Below are positions 1 through 7,986 of a DNA stretch of 64,000 nucleotides, in pieces. Every line of letters starts with the position of its first letter. The first letter of the stretch is position 1. The translations under genes were made by a program, and so were the position numbers. Under the pieces are notes generated by a model. That model was not told the DNA's origin and did not search any database. It saw only the letters and a program-made list of their open reading frames with translations. The DNA is from Permianibacter aggregans (GTDB lineage: Bacteria; Pseudomonadota; Gammaproteobacteria; Enterobacterales; Permianibacteraceae), in contig NZ_CP037953.1 of the NCBI RefSeq assembly GCF_009756665.1, forward strand, positions 744,001-808,000. The letters run 5' to 3'.

Positions 1-215
1 GCCTGCCAGGCTTGTTCCAGTTCGGTTTTGATGACATTGATCTTGGCACCAAAGGCTTTCTTCTCGTCCGGCGGCAACGTGCCCATCTGTTTGAACAACG
101 CGGTGACCGAACCGTTCTTGCCGAGAATTTGCGCTTTGACCTGCTCCAGTTCCGGCAGATCGTTGACCGCATTGATGGCTTCTTTGCCTTGCGTCAGGAT
201 GTTGTCAAGTTCCAT
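1..215 (-). CDS. pheS: Phenylalanyl-tRNA synthetase alpha subunit, N-terminal part
   Basis: Only the first 71 or so codons lie in the window; the gene runs off the left edge. The protein begins MELDNILTQGKEAI and continues through the N-terminal coiled-coil segment of PheS that contacts the tRNA. The catalytic domain is outside the window. In the alpha2-beta2 enzyme PheS charges tRNA-Phe in the cytoplasm. It follows rplT on the same strand, the usual gammaproteobacterial order thrS-infC-rpmI-rplT-pheS-pheT. I saw no Phe-rich leader peptide of the pheM type ahead of it. Identification rests on the sequence start plus context. Confidence 0.9.
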   Translation of the reverse strand, partial: MELDNILTQGKEAINAVNDLPELEQVKAQILGKNGSVTALFKQMGTLPPDEKKAFGAKINVIKTELEQAWQ

Positions 216-333
216 GTAATCGCTCTTTCGTTATCAAATTAAATCTACTGAACCAGCAGCTTTTTTCCGCTTCGTCATTCCATTGCAGAAGTGCACTTCA
301 ACACGGGAATAAGGACGCCGGATAATTTTTCAT

Positions 334-367
334 AAAAAAAGGGAAGAGCTTACGCCCTTCCCTTTTA
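334..367 (-). terminator. Rho-independent terminator after rplT, before pheS
   Basis: Read on the minus strand, an AAGGGAAG...CTTCCCTT stem is followed by a run of seven T. It sits between rplT and pheS, so it would end or attenuate the thrS-rplT transcript before pheST. A second perfect dyad (CGAAACGC-TAAC-GCGTTTCG, 380-399) lies just upstream. An attenuator role is inference. Confidence 0.8.
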
Positions 368-413
368 TTCGGCGGTAGTCGAAACGCTAACGCGTTTCGC
401 CAAAAAGCCAGAC

Positions 414-770
414 TTAGGCGCGTGCTGCCTTGGCTTTTTCCGCCAAGGCCGTAAACGCGGCTGCGTCAAACATCGCCAAATCGGCCAGCACGCGGCGGTC
501 GATGATGATGTTGGCTTTCTTCAAACCGTCAATCATGCGGCTGTAAGACAAACCGTTTTGACGCGCACCGGCGTTAATACGGGCAATCCACAGCGCACGG
601 AACTGGCGCTTCTTTTGACGACGATCGCGATAAGCGTACTGAGCCGCTTTGATCACCGCCTGCTTGGCCACGCGGTAAACGCGCGAACGGGCACCGTAGT
701 AACCCTTGGCCAGTTTCAGAACTTTCTTGTGACGCGCGCGAGCGGTCACACCACGTTTTACTCGTGCCAT
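414..770 (-). CDS. rplT: 50S ribosomal protein L20
   Basis: This 118-residue protein matches L20 in length and sequence, with the basic N-terminus [20 protein letters not shown]20 is needed early in assembly of the large ribosomal subunit and binds 23S rRNA. In enterics and Bacillus it also represses its own operon by binding the mRNA leader. The start is an ATG preceded by AGGAG. The gene lies 13 bases after rpmI and the two are certainly co-transcribed. Codon use and composition look like the neighbours. Confidence 0.98.
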   Translation of the reverse strand: MARVKRGVTARARHKKVLKLAKGYYGARSRVYRVAKQAVIKAAQYAYRDRRQKKRQFRALWIARINAGARQNGLSYSRMIDGLKKANIIIDRRVLADLAMFDAAAFTALAEKAKAARA

Positions 771-783
771 GACTTAACTCCTC

Positions 784-978
784 TTACGCGTAAGGCAACA
801 AACGTTTCAATTCCGGCGCATCCTGATCGGAGACCATTTTCAGACCGCGCAGTTGACGAACGGTTTTGCCGCTCTTGTGCGTGGACAGGTGACGCATGCC
901 GGCTTGCTTGTGCTTGTAGCCGCCACCGACTTTCTTGAAGCGCTTGGCAGCGCCACGGTGGGTTTTCATTTTGGGCAT
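784..978 (-). CDS. rpmI: 50S ribosomal protein L35
   Basis: This is a 64-residue, strongly basic protein beginning MPKMKTHRGAAKRFKK, the L35 signature. It is a component of the large ribosomal subunit. The ATG start has a good GGAG site seven bases upstream. It sits between infC and rplT, the standard order. A structured leader of about 215 bases separates it from infC, which may carry ribosomal-protein feedback control of rpmI-rplT. Confidence 0.98.
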   Translation of the reverse strand: MPKMKTHRGAAKRFKKVGGGYKHKQAGMRHLSTHKSGKTVRQLRGLKMVSDQDAPELKRLLPYA

Positions 979-1195
979 TGTAATGCTCCTGGTTCATTAT
1001 CCGGATTGGCCACAGCGAACCTCGCTGTAGTTGGTCGCCAAGCTCGGACTTTTACGTGCTCACGATGGCGACCAAAGTCGTTCATCGCGCCATCTGGAAA
1101 TCAGCCGAAACCGTTTTCCAAATTTATTTGCCGCCTCGGTGAGACAGCAATGCCCGGTCGTTAGCCGGGCATCTGAATAGCTGAAGAAAAAGCGC
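979..1195 (-). promoter_or_regulatory. Structured leader between infC and rpmI (candidate L20 target)
   Basis: The 217-base gap has no gene but three dyads: TGCCCGG/CCGGGCA (1151-1171), a 10-bp pair TTGGTCGCCA/TGGCGACCAA (1031-1040 and 1066-1075), and ACAGCGA/TCGCTGT (1012-1028). rpmI-rplT operons are known to be repressed by L20 binding a leader RNA. The dyads are visible; the L20 role is inference, since the primary sequence was not matched to a known L20 leader. Confidence 0.35.
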
Positions 1196-1762
1196 TTACT
1201 TTTTCTTTTTCGGCGCCAGAATCATCGTCATCTGGCGGCCTTCCATTTTCGGGTGGAACTCGACGGTGGCGATATCGGCCACGTCTTTCTGCAGGCGTTC
1301 CATCATCTGCATACCCAGTTCCTGGTGAGCCATCTCGCGACCGCGGAAACGGACTGTGATTTTCACCTTGTCGCCGTCTTCATCCAGAAAGCGCGAAATG
1401 TTGCGCAGCTTGACCTGGTAGTCACCGATATCGGTGCCGGGACGGAACTTGATTTCCTTGACCTGAACCTGTACCTGTTTCTTCTTGGCTTCAGCAGCTT
1501 GCTTGGCCTTGGTGTACATGAACTTGCCGTAATCCATGATCTTGCAGACTGGCGGGCTAGCATCGGGAGAAATCTCAACCAGATCCAATCCTGCCTCTTC
1601 TGCTTTGGCCAGCGCGTCCCGGCTGCTGACCACCCCGATTTGCTGACCGTCCGCTCCAATCAGGCGCAATTCGCGCGCGGTAATTTCATGATTGATGCGG
1701 TTTTCTCGTGCGGGACCAGCGGGTGCGCGTGGTGTCCGCGACAGCGGTTTTGCGGGTTTTAT
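1196..1762 (-). CDS. infC: Translation initiation factor IF-3, apparent ATA start
   Basis: IF-3 binds the 30S subunit, blocks early joining of 50S and checks initiator tRNA and start codon. The protein carries [17 protein letters not shown], then VDLVEISP-like and CKIMDYGKF blocks, [17 protein letters not shown], and ends LAPKKKK. No ATG, GTG or TTG start fits the conserved N-terminus. The best start is ATA at 1760-1762, which lies eight bases after a GGAGG site and three bases after the thrS stop codon, giving 188 residues. In-frame reading upstream reaches the thrS TGA directly. infC is known to use AUU, AUC or AUA as a device for autoregulation by discrimination against rare starts, so the unusual codon fits. 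A TTG at 1669 would cut off conserved residues. Confidence 0.93.
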   Translation of the reverse strand: MKPAKPLSRTPRAPAGPARENRINHEITARELRLIGADGQQIGVVSSRDALAKAEEAGLDLVEISPDASPPVCKIMDYGKFMYTKAKQAAEAKKKQVQVQVKEIKFRPGTDIGDYQVKLRNISRFLDEDGDKVKITVRFRGREMAHQELGMQMMERLQKDVADIATVEFHPKMEGRQMTMILAPKKKK

Positions 1763-1765
1763 ATC

Positions 1766-3691
1766 TCAATCCTCCAAAATAGCGCGGCCGCGCGAGGCAA
1801 CGTCTTTGGCAAGCAGGTCAGTGAAGGCTTCAACGCTCATCACCCCTAAGTCCTTGCCATCGCGCCGACGCACGGCCACTGAATTCGCATCGACCTCACG
1901 GTCGCCTACGACCAATAAATACGGAACACGCTGTAACGTGTGCTCGCGGATTTTATAGCTGATCTTCTCGTTTCTCAAGTCGGATGCAGCCCGGAAGCCT
2001 TGTTCGTTCAAGCCTTGCGCGACTTTTTCGCAGAATTCGCCGGTCCGCTCGGTAATGCTGAGCACAGAAACCTGCTGCGGTGCCAACCAGGTTGGCATCC
2101 AACCAGCGTAGTTTTCGATGAGAATGCCAATAAAGCGTTCCAGCGAGCCCAAAATCGCCCGGTGCAACATGACCGGGGTCCGACGAGCGCTGTTCTCATC
2201 GACATACTCGGCGCCGAGCCGCTCAGGCATGTTGTAATCGACCTGCATCGTGCCGCATTGCCACATACGGCCAATTGAGTCCTTCAGCGTGAATTCGATT
2301 TTCGGGCCATAGAACGCCCCTTCACCTGGCAGGTACTCGAACGGCAGTCCCGCTTGATTCAGGGCATCAGCCAAGGCTTGCTCGGCCTTGTCCCACATGG
2401 CATCGGTACCGATGCGCTGCTCTGGACGGGTCGACAGTTTGACGATGACGTCCTTGAAGCCAAAGTCCTGATAGACCGAGTACAGCAAATCGATAAATTT
2501 CACTACCTCGTCGGCGATCTGGTCTTCAGTACAGAAAATATGGGCGTCGTCCTGGGTAAAGCCGCGTACCCGCATCAGGCCATGCAGCGCGCCGGACGGT
2601 TCATTGCGGTGGCAGGAACCGAACTCGGCCATGCGCAGCGGCAGATCGCGGTAGCTGTGCAGACCGGCGTTATAGATTTGCACGTGGCAGGGGCAGTTCA
2701 TCGGTTTGATCGCGTAGGTGCGGTTTTCCGATTCGGTCGTGAACATGTTCGGCGAGTACTTGCCCCAGTGACCGGAACGCTCCCACAGGCTCAGGTCGAT
2801 GACCTGCGGCGTGCGCACTTCCTGATAGCCTTCCTGACGCAGACGCTTGCGGATATAGCTTTCGATTTCCTGCCAGATGGTCCAGCCGTTGTTGTGCCAG
2901 AACACCATGCCCGGCCCTTCTTCCTGGACATGGAACAGATCCAGCGCCTTGCCGATTTTGCGGTGATCGCGTTTTTCAGCCTCTTCCAACCGATGCAGGT
3001 AGGCTTCCAGATCTTTCTTGTTGGCCCAAGCAGTACCGTAAACGCGCTGCAACTGCTGATTCTTGGTATCGCCACGCCAGTAGGCGCCGGAAACGCGCAT
3101 CAATTTGAACGCTTTCAGTTTGCCAGTGCTTGGCACGTGCGGACCGCGGCAAAGATCTTCGAAGTCCCCTTGGCCATACAGCGAAATGTCTTCGTCGCCA
3201 GGAATCGAGGCGATGATTTCTGCCTTGAAGTGTTCGCCCATTTGCTTGAAATGCTCGACAGCCTCGTCGCGCGGCATCACCCGGCGATGCACCGGAATAT
3301 CCTTCGCGGCCAGTTCGGCCATGCGCTTTTCGATTTTTTCCAAGTCTTCCGGCGTGAAAGGTTTCGGCGCGGCGAAATCGTAATAAAAGCCGTCTTCAAT
3401 CACCGGGCCAATGGTGACCTGCACATCCGGGTACAGCTGCTTGACCGCCTGAGCCAGCAAGTGCGCGGTCGAGTGACGAATGACTTCCAGCCCTTCCTCG
3501 GATTTTTCCGTGATGATTGCGAGCTCAACGTCGTCGGTGATGGTGTAGCTGGTATCCACTTCCTTGCCATTGACCTTGCCGGCCAGCGCCGCTTTCGCGA
3601 GCCCCGGACCAATACTCTCCGCCACCTGCATGACCGTTACCGGGCCATCAAAGCGGCGCTCACTACCATCTGGAAGCCGTACGACAGGCAT
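1766..3691 (-). CDS. thrS: Threonyl-tRNA synthetase
   Basis: At 641 residues this has the full ThrRS architecture: an N-terminal TGS domain (about 1-62), the editing domain with the HSTAH motif (73-77), the class II catalytic core with the zinc-binding MNCPCH segment, motif 2 around [16 protein letters not shown], and a C-terminal anticodon-binding domain ending GRAILED. It charges tRNA-Thr in the cytoplasm. The start is an ATG with a GAGGG site. It is the first gene of the thrS-infC-rpmI-rplT cluster. In E. coli ThrRS represses its own mRNA through a tRNA-like leader; only about 150 bases lie upstream here and I did not fold them. Confidence 0.98.
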   Translation of the reverse strand: MPVVRLPDGSERRFDGPVTVMQVAESIGPGLAKAALAGKVNGKEVDTSYTITDDVELAIITEKSEEGLEVIRHSTAHLLAQAVKQLYPDVQVTIGPVIEDGFYYDFAAPKPFTPEDLEKIEKRMAELAAKDIPVHRRVMPRDEAVEHFKQMGEHFKAEIIASIPGDEDISLYGQGDFEDLCRGPHVPSTGKLKAFKLMRVSGAYWRGDTKNQQLQRVYGTAWANKKDLEAYLHRLEEAEKRDHRKIGKALDLFHVQEEGPGMVFWHNNGWTIWQEIESYIRKRLRQEGYQEVRTPQVIDLSLWERSGHWGKYSPNMFTTESENRTYAIKPMNCPCHVQIYNAGLHSYRDLPLRMAEFGSCHRNEPSGALHGLMRVRGFTQDDAHIFCTEDQIADEVVKFIDLLYSVYQDFGFKDVIVKLSTRPEQRIGTDAMWDKAEQALADALNQAGLPFEYLPGEGAFYGPKIEFTLKDSIGRMWQCGTMQVDYNMPERLGAEYVDENSARRTPVMLHRAILGSLERFIGILIENYAGWMPTWLAPQQVSVLSITERTGEFCEKVAQGLNEQGFRAASDLRNEKISYKIREHTLQRVPYLLVVGDREVDANSVAVRRRDGKDLGVMSVEAFTDLLAKDVASRGRAILED

Positions 3692-3812
3692 TTTCGCCCT
3701 CTATCTCGTGGATGAATGGAATATAAAAAGGACGGCGATTATAGGGGGCATGGCGCCGCTGGCTCAACGATACATTTCGGCATGAGGCATCGTTCACATG
3801 CGGCCACGCAAA

Positions 3813-3835
3813 AAGATGTACAATCACTGCATCTA
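3813..3835. promoter_or_regulatory. Candidate NsrR operator upstream of the haemoglobin gene
   Basis: A 23-bp imperfect dyad with 11-1-11 spacing has half sites AAGATGTACAA and, on the other strand, TAGATGCAGTG. The published NsrR consensus half site is AAGATGCATTT in the same arrangement. It sits just before an AT-rich TATATATT stretch and 19 bases before the start codon of a group III truncated haemoglobin, where a nitric-oxide-sensitive repressor would be expected to act. The pattern is seen; regulator identity is inferred. Confidence 0.55.
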
Positions 3836-3853
3836 TATATTGAGGGTTTATCG

Positions 3854-4288
3854 ATGACCAATGCCTGTGCCGCCACCGGAAACGTACTGGCTGAAAAGCT
3901 CGGTCGGGAACGTGTGGCGCGCATCGTTCATCACTTTTACGCCAGGGTCCGTGAGCATCCACGGTTGAAAGTCCCATTTCTGCAGCATGTGCAGGACTGG
4001 CCGCAACACGAGGCAATCATCAGCCATTTCTGGTGGGTCATGCTCGGTGGCGAGAAATACCTGGATTACCGCTACGCGCTGCCAAGCAAGCATCATGAAG
4101 CTGGCTTTACACCAGAACTGCTGCAGGATTGGCTGGCCTTATTCAACAGCACGTTGGCCGACTTTCTTGACGATGAGGATCGTGCTGCCTGGATGGTGCA
4201 TGCCGAACGGATTGGCCAATCGCTGATGCACTTCCATCACCATCCGCCGTCGGCCTTGTTGCTCGGTAATCTCGCTAAAGAACTGTAA
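3854..4288 (+). CDS. Group III truncated haemoglobin
   Basis: This 144-residue protein aligns with Campylobacter Ctb, a group III truncated haemoglobin. Haem-pocket residues are placed as expected: Tyr29 (B10), His52 (E7) in PQHEAIISHFW, proximal His80 (F8) in PSKHHEAGF, and Trp93 (G8) in QDWLALF. Proteins of this group bind O2 and NO and are linked to nitrosative-stress resistance or microaerobic respiration. The start is an ATG seven bases after GAGGG. It is a single gene on the plus strand between two minus-strand operons, with an NsrR-like dyad directly upstream, which supports a role in NO detoxification. The enzymatic partner reductase is not evident nearby. Confidence 0.9.
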   Translation: MTNACAATGNVLAEKLGRERVARIVHHFYARVREHPRLKVPFLQHVQDWPQHEAIISHFWWVMLGGEKYLDYRYALPSKHHEAGFTPELLQDWLALFNSTLADFLDDEDRAAWMVHAERIGQSLMHFHHHPPSALLLGNLAKEL

Positions 4289-4324
4289 AAGCCATTAGCC
4301 CATATTCCGAACTACCCTGACGAA

Positions 4325-4807
4325 CTATTCCTTGTATCGCCCCGATTGAATCGCTGAATCAGTCAACCTTCTTCCTTGCCACACATACGCTTCACGCGCA
4401 CCGGCACTGTAAGCCAATTCGAGCAATGCGCGCTTTTCGATCTCGGTCAATCCGCCATCCCAATCCACGAGTGAGTGTAAGATCACGATAGGTGAGGGAC
4501 GAATGAAGCGGTTGGTATGCATTCTCCTGATCGATTCTTGAACCAGTTTTTCCGCCACCACAAAGTCATGCAGCACCATTCTGGGGTGGTCGAATGGCCA
4601 TACTCGGTCAGTTGCGGTCGCATTCCCTCTGCTCTCACCGTCAGCGATAATCTTTCGGTTCCCTTCACTGCCACCAATATCAACACAGGCCGGATACGAT
4701 TCACTCTTCCGACTCGCGATGTCACGAACATGAATCGTCCGACGATCAAACTCGATCAGGATGGGGCCAGAAGAAAATAGCGCTCTGACAAACTGGGTAA
4801 GCATCAT
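4325..4807 (-). CDS. Short MreB-like (actin-fold subdomain I) protein
   Basis: The 160-residue product resembles the first 140 or so residues of MreB. Matching blocks are the start MLTQFVRALFSSGPILIEFD, then DFVVAEKLVQESIRRMH-NRFIRPSPIVI, and EIEKRALLELAYSAGAREAYV, all parallel to MreB segments (VTEKMLQ, FMRPSPRVLV, ERRAIRESAQGAGAREVFL). The phosphate-1 loop DLGTANT of MreB is degenerate here, and everything after the EEPMAAAIGAGLP position, including the DIGGGTT loop and the second nucleotide domain, is absent. It therefore probably does not bind ATP or polymerise like MreB. The start codon shares one base with the dcd stop (TGATG), so translation is probably coupled. It ends in GRYKE with no sign of a frameshift in the remaining gap. 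Function unknown. Confidence 0.75.
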   Translation of the reverse strand: MMLTQFVRALFSSGPILIEFDRRTIHVRDIASRKSESYPACVDIGGSEGNRKIIADGESRGNATATDRVWPFDHPRMVLHDFVVAEKLVQESIRRMHTNRFIRPSPIVILHSLVDWDGGLTEIEKRALLELAYSAGAREAYVWQGRRLTDSAIQSGRYKE

Positions 4808-5373
4808 CAAGTTTTCGGTAGCGTTACACCAGTCTGTCCCTGATATTTGCCGCCGCGATCGCGGTACGAGGTTTCGCAGACTTCATCGGATTCAAAGAAC
4901 AGCATTTGCGCAACACCTTCGTTGGCATAGATTTTCGCCGGCAGTGGCGTCGTGTTCGAAAATTCCAGCGTCACGTGGCCTTCCCATTCCGGCTCCAGTG
5001 GCGTGACGTTGACGATGATGCCGCAGCGTGCGTACGTCGATTTACCCAAGCAAATGGTCAGCACGCTGCGCGGAATACGGAAGAACTCGACGGTGCGGGC
5101 CAGCGCGAAAGAATTCGGCGGAATGATGCAGACATCGCTCTCGATATCAACAAAACTCTGCTCGGAAAACGCTTTCGGATCGACAACGGCCGAGTTGATG
5201 TTGGTGAACACCTTAAATTCGCGTGCACAACGGACGTCGTAGCCATAGCTTGAAGTGCCGTAAGAGACGATCTTCTGGCCGTTGACATGGCGCACCTGGC
5301 CCGGCTCGTAAGGCTCGATCATGCCGTGCTGTTCGGCCATGCGGCGAATCCATTTATCTGATTTGATGCTCAT
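4807..5373 (-). CDS. dcd: dCTP deaminase
   Basis: The 188-residue protein starts [21 protein letters not shown] and matches the Pseudomonas-type Dcd almost block for block ([61 protein letters not shown]). It deaminates dCTP to dUTP, feeding dTMP synthesis. The catalytic glutamate sits in the VTLEFSNT motif and the nucleotide-binding segment is [10 protein letters not shown] chose the ATG at 5373 on family alignment; an in-frame upstream start at 5388 would add MGHRT. Gene order apbC-dcd is also found in Pseudomonas, here with a flavoprotein gene between. Confidence 0.96.
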   Translation of the reverse strand: MSIKSDKWIRRMAEQHGMIEPYEPGQVRHVNGQKIVSYGTSSYGYDVRCAREFKVFTNINSAVVDPKAFSEQSFVDIESDVCIIPPNSFALARTVEFFRIPRSVLTICLGKSTYARCGIIVNVTPLEPEWEGHVTLEFSNTTPLPAKIYANEGVAQMLFFESDEVCETSYRDRGGKYQGQTGVTLPKT

Positions 5374-5414
5374 CGTTCTGTGTCCCACTAATTAAATTAA
5401 GTTGTCTGCCGAGC

Positions 5415-6656
5415 TCAGGCCGGATTACTCCGGCACGCCTCAGCCAAAATCGTCAGGCGCTTGTCGGTTTCGCGGCCATAAGGATTGGTTTCATCCCAGG
5501 CATACCCGGCCAGCATCGAGCAGATCATCTTGCGAATATCCTGCTCTGGCTTTGGATGAAAAATGATGTCGCGGAAACGGCCGTCATACCAGGCTTCGAC
5601 GTAGCCGCGGAAGGCATTGACGCCGCGCTTCAGCGGTTTGCTGTACTGCGTTTCCCAATCAATTTTTTCGCCATTTTTCAGTTGGCGCGTCAACAATCCG
5701 GAAGCGATTTGCGCCGATTTCATCGCAATCGTGACGCCGGAAGAAAATACCGGATCGAGAAACTCGCCAGCGTTCCCCAGCAACGCATAGCGTTCGCCAT
5801 GCAAGGATTTGACGTTGGCCGAGTAACCGATGATGGTTTGCACCGGTGTATCAAATTTTGCATTGGCCAACAGGGTTTGCAGACTAGGCGTTTCCGCGAT
5901 CAGGGCTTTCAGCACCGTTTCGTTATCGTCGCCATACGGCGCCAGAAGCTCGCGCTCGGCAACGACACCGACTGAACAGCGACCATTCGGAAACGGAATC
6001 AGCCAATACCAGACATCGGCATGGTCCGGATGGATTGACACCAGAATTTTCTGGCGATCAAAAGCCGGATCGCTGATGCGATCTTCGATATGGGTAAACA
6101 CCGAACGGCGTACAGGGAAATTCGATGGATATTCCAAATTCAACAAACGCGGCAACACCCGGCCAAAACCGCTGGCGTCGAGCACGAACTGCCCTTCGTA
6201 ACGATGTTCGCTGCCATCCGGTTCGCGCACTTGCAGTCTGGCTTTGTCGCCGTCGTTACTGAACGACAAAATCTCGTGCTGGTAACGGATATCGACACCT
6301 TGTTTGGCCGCTTCGTCGGCCAGCAATTTATCGAAGATCGCACGTTGCACCTGGTAAGCGTGATCGCAACCGTCGGTGTATTGCTCACCAAAATCGAAAT
6401 CGGTGTATTGGTCGCCCCAGCGGAACGCTGCACCATTCTTGTATTGAAACCCCTGCGCTTCAACGGCTGGCAACATGTCGGCTTCATCAAGGATATCGAT
6501 GATATGCGCCAGCAAGCTTTCGCCAATAGAGAAACGCGGAAAGGTTTGTCGTTCCAATACCAGGCAATCAATGCCCTGCTTGTTCAACAACGCGGAAGCA
6601 ATACTGCCACTGGGGCCGGCGCCGATAATCAGTACGTCGGCAGTACGTTTGGTCAT
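5415..6656 (-). CDS. Flavin-dependent halogenase-like oxidoreductase
   Basis: The 413-residue protein is a p-hydroxybenzoate-hydroxylase-fold flavoprotein. It has the FAD dinucleotide motif GAGPSG (12-17), PRFSIGESLL (40-49), a KNGAAFRWG segment (73-81) like the lysine-containing stretch of flavin halogenases, and WYWLIP (216-221), which fits the WxWxIP signature of that family. A DASGFGR block near 160 is typical of the fold. Flavin halogenases use FADH2, O2 and halide to halogenate phenols, indoles or pyrroles; related proteins without halogenase activity exist. There is no biosynthetic cluster around it, only dcd and apbC, so the substrate cannot be guessed. ATG at 6656 chosen; a TTG at 6668 is possible. 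Confidence 0.7.
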   Translation of the reverse strand: MTKRTADVLIIGAGPSGSIASALLNKQGIDCLVLERQTFPRFSIGESLLAHIIDILDEADMLPAVEAQGFQYKNGAAFRWGDQYTDFDFGEQYTDGCDHAYQVQRAIFDKLLADEAAKQGVDIRYQHEILSFSNDGDKARLQVREPDGSEHRYEGQFVLDASGFGRVLPRLLNLEYPSNFPVRRSVFTHIEDRISDPAFDRQKILVSIHPDHADVWYWLIPFPNGRCSVGVVAERELLAPYGDDNETVLKALIAETPSLQTLLANAKFDTPVQTIIGYSANVKSLHGERYALLGNAGEFLDPVFSSGVTIAMKSAQIASGLLTRQLKNGEKIDWETQYSKPLKRGVNAFRGYVEAWYDGRFRDIIFHPKPEQDIRKMICSMLAGYAWDETNPYGRETDKRLTILAEACRSNPA

Positions 6657-6691
6657 GATGGTGTGCAACCTTTATATCTCAGTAATGACGT

Positions 6692-7771
6692 TTACTCGCT
6701 GACGATGGAGATGGACGGCCCCATCGCCGCATAATTCTTTGCTTCAAACGACAGTTTGGCGCCGATTCGGCGGGCAATATCGCGGTAAATTCCGGCGATG
6801 TCGCCTTCTGGTTCAGCAGCAACGCTTGGCGCACCGCCATCGGCTTGCTGACGGATACGGATATCCAGCGGCAAGGCGCCGAGCATTTCGACGCCGTATT
6901 GTGCCGCCAGTTTTTCGCCGCCACCTTGACCAAAAACAGGTTCCTGGTGACCGCAGTTCGAACAGATGTGCATCGCCATGTTCTCAATGACGCCCAACAC
7001 CGGCACATCCACTTTCTTGAACATCGCGACGCCCTTGATGGCATCAGCGAGCGCGATGTCCTGCGGTGTTGTGACGATAATGGCGGCGGTCAGCGGCACT
7101 TTTTGCGACAGGGTCAGTTGCACATCGCCGGTGCCGGGCGGCAGATCGACAATCAGATAATCGAGATCGCGCCAGCGGGTGTCGTTCAATAATTGCTGCA
7201 AAGCCTGGCTGACCATCGGGCCGCGCCAGACCATGGCCTGGTCGGGATCAACGAGGTAACCAATCGACATTGATTGCACGCCGTGACTGAGCACCGGCTC
7301 AATTGATTTCTGATCTTTAGATTCCGGATGGGCACCGGCCTTACCCAACATGATCGGCTGCGAAGGGCCATAGATATCGGCATCAAGAATGCCGACGGTC
7401 GCGCCTTCTTTTTGCAGCGCCAGCGCCAGATTGACGGCTGTGGTGGATTTGCCGACCCCGCCCTTGCCGGAAGCAATGGCGATAATGTTTTTCACGCCGG
7501 GTAGCGGCTTGGCACCGGTTTTGACCACATGCGGTGCGACATCGAAATCAATTCGAATGTCTAGGTTTTTGACCACCGGCGCCAGATGAGCTTTCAGCGC
7601 CTGAATCAAGGTGTCGCGGTAACCCGCGAGCGGAAAGCCGAAGCGCAGACTCAAGGCAACACGCTCACCTTCTATTTGCAGGTCTTTGACGGCACCATGA
7701 GCCACCAAATCATCACTGATATAGCGGTCGCGATACTCTGCCAATGCGGCCTCAATCGACGCTCGATTCAC
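6692..7771 (-). CDS. apbC: Iron-sulfur cluster carrier protein ApbC/Mrp
   Basis: This 359-residue P-loop ATPase has the deviant Walker A motif GKGGVGKST (102-110), an N-terminal MIP18/DUF59-like domain (about 1-85), DLPPGTGD (209-216) and the CxxC pair Cys270/Cys273 that carries a bridging [4Fe-4S] cluster in the dimer. It delivers Fe-S clusters to apoproteins. The start is GTG at 7771, placed by the GGGGAAG site upstream and by family length. It is divergent from metG, the usual Pseudomonas/E. coli arrangement, with a 215-base shared promoter region in which I see no clear operator. Confidence 0.94.
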   Translation of the reverse strand: MNRASIEAALAEYRDRYISDDLVAHGAVKDLQIEGERVALSLRFGFPLAGYRDTLIQALKAHLAPVVKNLDIRIDFDVAPHVVKTGAKPLPGVKNIIAIASGKGGVGKSTTAVNLALALQKEGATVGILDADIYGPSQPIMLGKAGAHPESKDQKSIEPVLSHGVQSMSIGYLVDPDQAMVWRGPMVSQALQQLLNDTRWRDLDYLIVDLPPGTGDVQLTLSQKVPLTAAIIVTTPQDIALADAIKGVAMFKKVDVPVLGVIENMAMHICSNCGHQEPVFGQGGGEKLAAQYGVEMLGALPLDIRIRQQADGGAPSVAAEPEGDIAGIYRDIARRIGAKLSFEAKNYAAMGPSISIVSE

Positions 7772-7986
7772 TGAAACTTCCCCGGCTCTGAAAAGGCCGC
7801 CAATGCTAGCAATGCGCCCGGATGTACGCAAAAGTTTCCTTGCTTCTACCGGTTTCCGCTTGGGAGTGGTACACAAGTCGGTGCCTTTCTCAACAGGCGA
7901 TTGGCCATCCAAATGCTGCGATACGTGGCGAAAACCGGTATCCTTGCCGCTCTTTGAGACCCAACTCACCGGAAAGCATCCCTACC

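Noticed and set aside
298-333. Small frame after the rplT terminator (MKNYPASLFPC) as a pheM-like leader peptide
   Set aside because: It has one Phe only and lies after, not before, the terminator hairpin, so it cannot act as a Phe attenuation leader.
2354-3715. 453-codon plus-strand frame opposite thrS
   Set aside because: thrS is complete and highly conserved on the minus strand, and the opposite product has no recognisable motif.
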